Part shown: one piece after another, positions 17,351 through 23,809 of the stretch | Layout: every line of letters starts with the position of its first letter | Position numbering within the stretch: position 1 is the first letter of the stretch | NCBI RefSeq assembly: GCF_001905735.1 | Contig: NZ_LISW01000003.1 | Coordinates: 744,341-808,340 of the forward strand | Source: Streptomyces sp. CB01249 | GTDB taxonomy: Bacteria; Actinomycetota; Actinomycetes; Streptomycetales; Streptomycetaceae | Length of the DNA stretch: 64,000 nt | Direction: 5' to 3' | Translations under genes and position numbers: made by a program | Notes under the pieces: model-generated | What the model was told of the DNA's origin: nothing | What the model saw: the letters and a program-made list of their open reading frames with translations, nothing else | Databases searched by the model: none

Positions 17351-17628
17351 CAGTTCATGCCGCCGGCGACGGCCGGGAGGATGGTGATGCTGTCGCCGTC
17401 GCTGAGCTTGGTGGAGATGCCGTCCAGGAAGCGGACGTCCTCGTCGTTCAGGTAGACGTTGACGAAGCGGCGCAGCTGGTCGCCGTCCACGATCCGCTCC
17501 CGGATGCCGGTGTGGCGGCTCTCCAGGTCCGTGAAGAGGTCGGCGAGGGTGTCCCCCTGGCCCTCGACGGCCTTGGCGCCGTCGGTGTAGGTGCGGAGGA
17601 TGGTCGGGATGCGGACCTCGATGGCCAT
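17350..17628 (-). CDS. cysO: Ubiquitin-like sulfur carrier protein CysO (MoaD/ThiS family)
   Basis: 92-aa MoaD/ThiS-fold protein: VRIPTILRTYTDG, FVNVYLNDEDVRF, DGDSITILPAVAGG. The di-glycine that would carry the thiocarboxylate is at 89-90, but two residues (Met-Asn) follow it, so a protease must remove them before activation. The JAMM protease gene mec upstream is the natural candidate. The ATG at 17628 has AGGAG upstream. Overlaps cysM. Confidence 0.93.
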   Translation of the reverse strand: MAIEVRIPTILRTYTDGAKAVEGQGDTLADLFTDLESRHTGIRERIVDGDQLRRFVNVYLNDEDVRFLDGISTKLSDGDSITILPAVAGGMN

Positions 17629-17715
17629 GGCGTGGGCTCCTGTCGAAGCGGAGTGGTGGCGGTGGGCGTGGGGCGTGCGGCTCTGCCCCCGCGCGGGGTC
17701 GGTACGTGGTGCGGT

Positions 17716-17741
17716 GGGCGCCCGGCCGGTCGGCGGCGCCC
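17716..17741 (-). promoter_or_regulatory. Hairpin in the leader between the cysteine leader peptide and cysO
   Basis: 7-bp G+C stem (17716-17722 with 17735-17741) starting 14 bp after the leader-peptide stop. Its position suits an attenuator whose folding depends on ribosome position on the leader ORF. This is inference only. Confidence 0.45.
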
Positions 17742-17754
17742 GGGTCCGGCCCGC

Positions 17755-17880
17755 TCAGGCCGTGCGGCCGGCGGACCGGTGGTTCGTACAGATCGCGCTG
17801 GAGAGGCGGCACAGGTCGACGTGCAGGCGCGCCACGAGCAGCGAGCCCGGCGTCTTGTCACTCACGTCATGGGGAACCAT
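17755..17880 (-). CDS. Putative cysteine-responsive leader peptide
   Basis: 41-aa ORF starting at ATG 17880. Its core ARLHVDLCRLSSAICTN is the recognisable signature of the short 'putative leader peptides' placed before sulfur and cysteine genes in Streptomyces. Two Cys codons occur within eight residues (C24, C31). The region is too short for most gene finders. It lies 127 bp before cysO on the same strand, with a hairpin between. Likely role: translation-dependent control of cysO-cysM by cysteine supply. Confidence 0.85.
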   Translation of the reverse strand: MVPHDVSDKTPGSLLVARLHVDLCRLSSAICTNHRSAGRTA

Positions 17881-18003
17881 GCGGTCATCGTATCGATTCC
17901 CGGTCGGGGATTCGGAGTGTGATCTCACCTGGTGGATGGTCGGCGTTCGAGGGGTGGACAGGGCCGGGGTGCGCGCGGCCCTGTCGCACCGCTGCCGGGG
18001 TGG

Positions 18004-18435
18004 TCAGGCCGCCGGGTACGCCTCCACGACCCGGACCTCCTCCTCGGTGATCTCGCCGTCCACGATCCGGTACGAGCGGAACTGGAAGGGGCCCGCCTCG
18101 TCGGTGTCCGCGGTGGAGACCAGCACGTAGTGGGCGCCGGGCTCGTTGGCGTACGTGACGTCGGTGCGCGAGGGGTACGCCTCGGTCGCCGTGTGCGAGT
18201 GGTAGACGATCACCGGCTCCTCGTCGCGGTCGTCCATCTCGCGGTACAGCTTGAGCAGGTCGGCCGAGTCGAACTCGTAGAACGTGGGCGAGCGCGCGGC
18301 GTTGAGCATGGGGATGTAGCGCTCGGGGCGGCCGCTGCCGGCGGGTCCGGCGACGACGCCGCACGCCTCGTCGGGGTGGTCGGCGCGGGCGTGCGCGACG
18401 ATCTGGTCGTACAGCGTCTGGGTGATGGTCAGCAT
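18004..18435 (-). CDS. mec: JAMM/Mov34 metalloprotease Mec (CysO C-terminal processing)
   Basis: 143 aa with a perfect JAMM signature: E23, then H79-S-H81, seven residues, S89, two residues, D92 (HSHTATEAYPSRTD). The M. tuberculosis orthologue hydrolyses CysO-cysteine adducts to release cysteine. Here it may also trim the Met-Asn tail of CysO. It is first in the minus-strand order mec, leader peptide, cysO, cysM. ATG at 18435. Confidence 0.92.
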   Translation of the reverse strand: MLTITQTLYDQIVAHARADHPDEACGVVAGPAGSGRPERYIPMLNAARSPTFYEFDSADLLKLYREMDDRDEEPVIVYHSHTATEAYPSRTDVTYANEPGAHYVLVSTADTDEAGPFQFRSYRIVDGEITEEEVRVVEAYPAA

Positions 18436-18454
18436 GGCGCCCAGGATAGGACGA

Positions 18455-18493
18455 CGGGCCCCCGCGTACCGAGGAGTGGTACGCGGGGGCCCG
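18455..18493 (-). terminator. Terminator after the amino-acid permease
   Basis: 16-bp stem (18455-18470 with 18478-18493) and 7-nt loop, 34 bp past the permease stop and just upstream of mec, so it also isolates mec. Confidence 0.85.
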
Positions 18494-18526
18494 CATCGTG
18501 AAACGCCGCTGGTCGGGGCGTACGCC

Positions 18527-19975
18527 TCAGCGCTTGACGCGCTCCGCGAAGGCCTTGCCCTCCGGGTTCCTGGACTTCAGGACCAGGTACGAGACGCCGA
18601 GGATCAGGGCCCACAGCGGGGCGCAGTAGAGCGAGATCCTGGTGTCCTTGTCGATGCCCATCATGACGATGACCACGGCGATGAACGCGAGCGCGAAGCC
18701 GCTGGTGTACGGGGCTCCGGGGGCCCGGAACGAGGACTGCGGGAGCAGTCCGCGGTCCGCGAGGCGGCGGTAGCGGATCTGGCTGATCAGGATCATGATC
18801 CAGGCCCACATGCCGGAGATCGTGGCGAAGGAGACGACGTAGGTGAAGGCGTCGCCGGGCCACTGGTAGTTGACCCACACGCCGACGAGCATGAGCGCGG
18901 CGGAGAACGTGGTGCCGATGAGCGGGGTGCCGCTGCGGGTCAGCCGGGTGAAGAACTTCGGGCCCTGGCCGTTGAGCGCGAGGTCGCGCAGCATGCGGCC
19001 GGTGGAGTACATCCCGGAGTTGCAGGAGGAGAGCGCGGCGGTGAGGACGACGAAGTTGACGATTCCGGCGCCGACGCCGAGGCCCATCTTCTTGAAGGCC
19101 TCCACGAACGGGGAGACGCCGGGCGAGAACTCGGTCCAGGGCACCACCGAGAGGATCATGATGAGCGCGCCGACGTAGAAGACGGCGATGCGCCAGGGCA
19201 CGGTGTTGATGGCCTTGGGCAGGACGGTCTTGGGGTCCTTGGACTCACCCGCGGTGACGCCGACGAGTTCGACGGCGAGGAAGGCGAACATCACGATCTG
19301 CAGGGTCATCAGGGTGCCCTTGATGCCGTGCGGGAAGAAGCCGCCGTCGGACCACAGATGGGTGACGCTCGCGGTGTCCCCGGCGTCCGAGAAGCCGAGG
19401 GTGAGGATTCCGGCGCAGATGAGGATCATGCCGACGATGGCGGTGACCTTGACCATCGAGAACCAGAACTCCAGCTCTCCGAAGAGTTTTACGGAGATGA
19501 GGTTCACGCCGTACAGAATGAACGTGAAGACCAGGGCCGAGACCCATTGCGGAATGTCGAACCAGAACGTCATGTACTGGGCGGCCGCGGTGACTTCGGT
19601 GATTCCGGTGACGACCCAGAAGAGCCAGTACGTCCAGCCGGTGACGTAGCCCGCGAAGGGGCCGATGAATTCGCGCGCGTACTCCGAGAACGAGCCCGAG
19701 ACCGGGCGGTACATGAGGAGTTCGCCGAGTGCGCGCATGATGAAGAAGATGACCAGGCCCGCGATGGCGTAGGCCAGGATGAGGCTGGGTCCGGCCTTGG
19801 CGATGGCCTTTCCGGCGCCGAGGAAGAGCCCGGTGCCGATGGCCCCGCCGATCGCGATCATCTGGATCTGGCGGGCGCCGAGTGCTCTCTGGTAGCCCTC
19901 GGCGGAAGTGCTGGCATCCGCGGCTGCGGCGTGCGGGCCGTCGGGCCCCTTGTCGTCGATCTGCGCCGATGTCAT
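18527..19975 (-). CDS. APC-superfamily amino-acid permease (AAT family, CycA/AnsP-like)
   Basis: 482-aa permease with about twelve transmembrane helices. The first helix GARQIQMIAIGGAIGTGLFLGAG and the following RALGELLMYRPVSGSFSEYAREF are diagnostic of the AAT family of H+-coupled amino-acid importers. The closest named relatives are D-serine/alanine/glycine (CycA) and asparagine (AnsP) permeases; I cannot choose between them. ATG 19975 follows GGAGAAAGG. The 5' leader has a series of hairpins, two of them mutually exclusive (see 19999-20112). Confidence 0.9.
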   Translation of the reverse strand: MTSAQIDDKGPDGPHAAAADASTSAEGYQRALGARQIQMIAIGGAIGTGLFLGAGKAIAKAGPSLILAYAIAGLVIFFIMRALGELLMYRPVSGSFSEYAREFIGPFAGYVTGWTYWLFWVVTGITEVTAAAQYMTFWFDIPQWVSALVFTFILYGVNLISVKLFGELEFWFSMVKVTAIVGMILICAGILTLGFSDAGDTASVTHLWSDGGFFPHGIKGTLMTLQIVMFAFLAVELVGVTAGESKDPKTVLPKAINTVPWRIAVFYVGALIMILSVVPWTEFSPGVSPFVEAFKKMGLGVGAGIVNFVVLTAALSSCNSGMYSTGRMLRDLALNGQGPKFFTRLTRSGTPLIGTTFSAALMLVGVWVNYQWPGDAFTYVVSFATISGMWAWIMILISQIRYRRLADRGLLPQSSFRAPGAPYTSGFALAFIAVVIVMMGIDKDTRISLYCAPLWALILGVSYLVLKSRNPEGKAFAERVKR

Positions 19976-19998
19976 GTGGTTGCGCCTTTCTCCACGCC

Positions 19999-20112
19999 GA
20001 TCCGCGCCTTTCGGCCACGGATCAGGTCCTGATCCCCCCGGATACGGATGGAGTGCCGCCGGTGGTTACCGGCTGATAGCGCCTACCCGGGAACAGGGGT
20101 GGCGTTCCCGGG
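19999..20112 (-). promoter_or_regulatory. Structured mRNA leader of the amino-acid permease
   Basis: On the minus strand four stem-loops follow each other: 20112-20086 (9 bp), 20073-20058 (6 bp, 4-nt loop), 20035-20019 (palindrome GGATCAGG-x-CCTGATCC) and 20023-19999 (8 bp plus bulge, GAAA tetraloop). The last two share the segment 20019-20023 and cannot form together. The Shine-Dalgarno begins only five bases after the last hairpin. I do not recognise a known riboswitch class. Confidence 0.5.
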
Positions 20113-20292
20113 TGGTCGTGAAGATTTATCACGGGCGTGACGGCGATCCGGCGGACGATTTGTGGCGCACACCACAAGTAAAAGCGGACAAGGCGGAACG
20201 GGCGCTGCAAAAAAGACCGTTCAGGTGACGCGATCGTTATTCGGATTTGAGTGTCCGTTGAGCGAACACCGTGACCGGGCGGGCACCCGGGG
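20113..20292. other. Intergenic remainder between DUF2017 gene and permease leader
   Basis: Less GC-rich than its surroundings. It should contain the permease promoter. I see no ORF with coding character and no further repeats. Confidence 0.5.
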
Positions 20293-20877
20293 TCACGGCA
20301 TCAGGGTCTCGACCAGGGTTTCCTGGAGCGCGCCGAGCCAGAGATAGGCCATGACCATGGGCTTTCGGGGGTCGCTGTCCGGGAGCCGGTAGAGCGAGCT
20401 GCCCTCGTCCTCTTCCTCCTCGCCGACCTCCAGGCGGGTGCCGATGGTGAGCCGGAGGTCGTTGAGCGAGCCGAGCCAGTTCCGGCACTCGTCAGCGGTG
20501 AGGGTGAGCACGGCCGCCCCGTCGCCCGCAGGAGTCAGGGCGTCCAGCGTGCGGACGACGACGAGCGCGTCCTCGCGCTTGCGGGTGCGCAGGTCGTTCT
20601 CGGTGAAGCGGCGGAACTCGGCGGACGCGGCGCGCAGTTCGTCGTCCTTGTCGCCGTACGCCTCGGGGAAGAGGCGGGCCAGGGCCGGATCGGTGGGCGG
20701 CTCGCTGGGCCCCTCGGCGAAGAGCGCGGCGAGCGGGTCCTCGCCCTCGGCGGGCTCGTCGCCGGGACCGATGAGTTCGAGCAGCTGGACGGCGAGGGAG
20801 CGCAGGATCGCGATCTCCACCTCGTCGAGCGCGACGGCCGCGCCGCCGCCGGGAGTGGCCTCGAAGTGGCCGGCCAT
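20293..20877 (-). CDS. DUF2017 family protein
   Basis: 194 aa, acidic and soluble, without membrane segments. Family features include EVEIAILRSLAVQLLELIG near the N-terminus, FRRFTENDLRTRKREDALVVVRTL in the middle, and a C-terminal NWLGSLNDLRLTIGTRL...YLWLGALQETLVE. Function unknown. It follows clpS by 45 bp on the same strand, an arrangement conserved in actinobacteria, suggesting co-transcription and perhaps a link to N-degron proteolysis. Confidence 0.9.
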   Translation of the reverse strand: MAGHFEATPGGGAAVALDEVEIAILRSLAVQLLELIGPGDEPAEGEDPLAALFAEGPSEPPTDPALARLFPEAYGDKDDELRAASAEFRRFTENDLRTRKREDALVVVRTLDALTPAGDGAAVLTLTADECRNWLGSLNDLRLTIGTRLEVGEEEEDEGSSLYRLPDSDPRKPMVMAYLWLGALQETLVETLMP

Positions 20878-20922
20878 GGGTTCTCTCCGATGATGGTCGG
20901 GCGGTGCGGGGGGCCGTGCGTT

Positions 20923-21237
20923 TTAGTTGCGGTCCTGGGTGAGCGTGGCCCACAGCCCGTAGCCGTGCATGGCCTGGACGTCGCGTTCCATCTCCTCGCG
21001 GCTGCCGCTGGAGACGACGGCGCGGCCCTTCTGGTGGACGTCGAGCATCAGCTTGTGCGCCTTGTCCTTGGAGTAGCCGAAGTACGCCTGGAACACATAG
21101 GTCACATAGCTCATGAGGTTGACCGGGTCGTTGTGGACCAGCGTCACCCAGGGGACGTCGGGCTCGGGGACGACGAGCTGGTCCTCGGCCGATTCGGGAC
21201 GTGTGATCTCTGTAGGGGCGACGCTCACCTGTCCCAT
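20923..21237 (-). CDS. clpS: ATP-dependent Clp protease adaptor ClpS
   Basis: 104-aa adaptor that delivers N-degron substrates to ClpA/ClpC. The binding-pocket segment WVTLVHNDPVNLMSYVTYVF is present, as are KAHKLMLDVHQKGRAVVSSG and a C-terminal HGYGLWATL. ATG 21237 gives the usual family length; an in-frame upstream extension to 21276 adds thirteen residues without support. DUF2017 follows on the same strand; pncB diverges 90 bp away. Confidence 0.95.
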   Translation of the reverse strand: MGQVSVAPTEITRPESAEDQLVVPEPDVPWVTLVHNDPVNLMSYVTYVFQAYFGYSKDKAHKLMLDVHQKGRAVVSSGSREEMERDVQAMHGYGLWATLTQDRN

Positions 21238-21327
21238 GCTGCCACTCGCAGGGGTCCCTCGCACAAACGGCCCCACCCCGGGACCCCCATCTCGTCACTC
21301 TGACGAAATAGGGGTAGCATCCCCGGC

Positions 21328-22656
21328 ATGAACTCTGCGGACCTCGGGCGACGGGTCGGCGTGCCGTCGACAGCGCTCTTCACCGACCAGTACGAGCTGA
21401 CGATGGTGCAGGCCGCGCTGAAGGCCGGGACGGCCGGACGGCGCTCGGTCTTCGAGGCGTTCACGCGCCGGCTGCCGGAGGGGCGGCGCTACGGCGTCGT
21501 CGCGGGCACCGGGCGGGTCCTGGACGCGGTGGAGAACTTCCACTTCGACGAGGAGATGCTCGGCTTCCTGCGCGACCAGGCGATCGTGGACGGGCCGACG
21601 CTGGACTACCTGGCGGACTACCGGTTCGGCGGCGACATCTGGGGCTACCCGGAGGGCGAGGTGTACTTCCCGGGCTCGCCGGTCCTGCGGGTGGAGGGCT
21701 CGTTCGCCGAGTGCGTGCTCCTGGAGACGGTGATCCTCTCGATCCTCAACCACGACTCGGCGATCGCCGCGGCGGCCTCCCGGATGTCGGCGGCGGCGGG
21801 CGGGCGGCGGCTCATCGAGATGGGCGCGCGCCGCACGCACGAGCTGTCGGCGGTGGCCTCGGCCCGTGCGGCGTACATCGGCGGCTTCGACACCACATCG
21901 GACCTGGCGGCCGGCTTCCGCTACAACATCCCGACGGTCGGCACGAGCGCCCACGCCTTCACCCTGCTGCACGACTCGGAGCGGGACGCGTTCCGGGCGC
22001 AGGTGGACTCGCTGGGGCGCGGCACGACGCTGCTGGTGGACACGTACGACGTGGCCGAGGCGGTCCGTACGGCGGTCGAGATCGCCGGTCCGGAGCTGGG
22101 TGCGGTACGGATCGACTCGGGCGATCTGCTGCTCGTCGCGCACCGGGTGCGCCAGCAGCTGGACGAGCTGGGCGCCACCGGGACGAAGATCGTGGTGACC
22201 TCGGACCTGGACGAGTACGCCATCGCCTCGCTGGCCGCCGCGCCGGTGGACGCGTACGGGGTGGGCACGCAGCTCGTCACGGGCAGCGGGCACCCGACGT
22301 GCTCGATGGTCTACAAGCTCGTCGCCCGCGCGGGGTCCGGCGACCCGGCCGACGAGCTGCGACCGGTCGCGAAGAAGTCGATGGGCGCGAAGTCCTCGAA
22401 GGGCGGCCGCAAGTGGGCGGCCCGCCGGCTGGACGAGGAGGGCGTGGCCGAGGCCGAGGTGATCGGCACCGGGCCGGTCCCGGCGGAGCTGGCCGACCGG
22501 CAGCTGCTGGTGGAGCTGGTCCGGGGCGGCGAGGTGGTCGCGCGGGAGCCGCTGGACGCGGCGCGTGAACGGCATGTCGCGGCGCGGGCGGGGCTGCCGT
22601 TGTCGGCGATGCAGTTGTCGCGCGGCGAGGCGGTCATTCCCACCGAGTACGTGTGA
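21328..22656 (+). CDS. pncB: Nicotinate phosphoribosyltransferase
   Basis: 442-aa enzyme converting nicotinate and PRPP to nicotinate mononucleotide in NAD salvage. Family segments: ALFTDQYELTMVQAAL at the N-terminus, RRYGVVAGTGRVL, GRRLIEMGARRTHE, GTSAHAF with the conserved His, and VRIDSGDLL. No obvious Shine-Dalgarno before ATG 21328. pncA follows 100 bp downstream on the same strand, making a two-gene salvage module. Confidence 0.96.
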   Translation: MNSADLGRRVGVPSTALFTDQYELTMVQAALKAGTAGRRSVFEAFTRRLPEGRRYGVVAGTGRVLDAVENFHFDEEMLGFLRDQAIVDGPTLDYLADYRFGGDIWGYPEGEVYFPGSPVLRVEGSFAECVLLETVILSILNHDSAIAAAASRMSAAAGGRRLIEMGARRTHELSAVASARAAYIGGFDTTSDLAAGFRYNIPTVGTSAHAFTLLHDSERDAFRAQVDSLGRGTTLLVDTYDVAEAVRTAVEIAGPELGAVRIDSGDLLLVAHRVRQQLDELGATGTKIVVTSDLDEYAIASLAAAPVDAYGVGTQLVTGSGHPTCSMVYKLVARAGSGDPADELRPVAKKSMGAKSSKGGRKWAARRLDEEGVAEAEVIGTGPVPAELADRQLLVELVRGGEVVAREPLDAARERHVAARAGLPLSAMQLSRGEAVIPTEYV

Positions 22657-22756
22657 CGGGGCGCCCGAGGCCCTGCCGGGCTTGATTGCCTCGGAGGAAA
22701 CTCTAGGCTCGAAGCCATCCCCGTACCGCTCCCCCACTCCCCGAAGGACAGCCACC

Positions 22757-23341
22757 ATGCACCGCGCCTTGATCGTCGTGGACGTTCAGAACGACTTCTG
22801 TGAGGGCGGGAGCCTCGCCGTGGCGGGGGGTGCCGATGTCGCCGCCGCCATCACCGACCTGATCGGCGAGAGCCGGCCCGCCTACCGGTACGTGGTGGCC
22901 ACCCGGGACCACCACATCGATCCCGGGGACCACTTCTCGGCGACCCCCGACTTCGAGCACTCCTGGCCGCCGCACTGCGTGGCCGGGACCGAGGGCGTGG
23001 GCTTCCACCCCAATTTCGCCCCCGCGGTCGCCTCCGGGGCCATCGACACGGTGTTCGACAAGGGCGCCCACGCGGCGGCGTACAGCGGCTTCGAGGGGCT
23101 GGACGAGAACGGCACCGGGCTCGCCGCGTGGCTGCGCGAGCGGGACGTCCGCGAGGTCGACGTGGTCGGCATCGCGACCGACCACTGCGTACGCGCGACC
23201 GCGCTGGACGCCGCCCGCGAGGGCTTCGCCACGCAGGTGCTGCTGGACCTGACCGCGGGCGTCGCCGAGGCGACGACGGAGCGGGCGCTGACCGAGCTGC
23301 GCGACGCGGGCGTGACGCTGACCGGCAAGCCGGTCGTCTGA
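22757..23341 (+). CDS. pncA: Nicotinamidase
   Basis: 194-aa isochorismatase-fold amidase hydrolysing nicotinamide to nicotinate. The catalytic triad is visible: Asp9 in VDVQNDF, Lys in FDKGAH, and Cys in ATDHCVRATALDA. Metal-binding residues lie in RDHHIDPGDHF. It feeds PncB encoded immediately upstream. ATG 22757 follows GAAGGA. Confidence 0.96.
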   Translation: MHRALIVVDVQNDFCEGGSLAVAGGADVAAAITDLIGESRPAYRYVVATRDHHIDPGDHFSATPDFEHSWPPHCVAGTEGVGFHPNFAPAVASGAIDTVFDKGAHAAAYSGFEGLDENGTGLAAWLRERDVREVDVVGIATDHCVRATALDAAREGFATQVLLDLTAGVAEATTERALTELRDAGVTLTGKPVV

Positions 23342-23346
23342 GAGCC

Positions 23347-23685
23347 CTAACCCCGACCGGCCGGGACCGCCGGTGCCGGGTTCAGCAGGGCGCGGATGGG
23401 GTGCCAGAGCTCCTGCGCGCAGCCGGGTCTCGCGCGCCACAGGACGCCGTCAGGGTGGTGCAGGACGGCGGTGATCTCGTCCGGGGTGGGGGGCTCGGCG
23501 TTGCCCCTCAGATAGACGGCGCGCAGGCCCAGGTTCCGCAGCCGGGTCAGGGCGCGGGGCCGGTTCGCCGCGTGCACCAGGACCCGGACGGGGGCGCCCG
23601 GACCGGGGCCGTCCGCCGGGGCCGGCAGGGTGATCGCGACGACCACACTGCCGTTCGGCAACTTGCTGAATCCTCCGCCTGCCAT
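23347..23685 (-). CDS. Conserved hypothetical protein
   Basis: 112 aa starting MAGGGFSKLPNGSVVVAITLP. The protein looks globular, with hydrophobic strands alternating with helices (ALTRLRNLGLRAVYLRG, TPDEITAVLHHPDGVLWR) and a proline-rich C-terminus. No signal peptide, membrane helix or motif that I recognise. I chose ATG 23685 because GGGGGAG precedes it. It ends 6 bp from the convergent pncA stop. Confidence 0.75.
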   Translation of the reverse strand: MAGGGFSKLPNGSVVVAITLPAPADGPGPGAPVRVLVHAANRPRALTRLRNLGLRAVYLRGNAEPPTPDEITAVLHHPDGVLWRARPGCAQELWHPIRALLNPAPAVPAGRG

Positions 23686-23747
23686 GCGTACGAGCTCCCC
23701 CGTGAGACATCGTGTCAATAAGAAAGTGAACAGAGGCACCTAAACAC

Positions 23748-23783
23748 GATCGGCCGCCGCCCGCTAGAGGGCGACGGCCGATC
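23748..23783 (-). terminator. Terminator after the M6 metalloprotease gene
   Basis: 15-bp imperfect stem (23748-23762 with 23769-23783, one A-C mismatch) and 6-nt loop, 27 bp beyond the protease stop on the minus strand. Confidence 0.85.
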
Positions 23784-23809
23784 ATGCTTTGACCTGCGGT
23801 GATGCTGTT

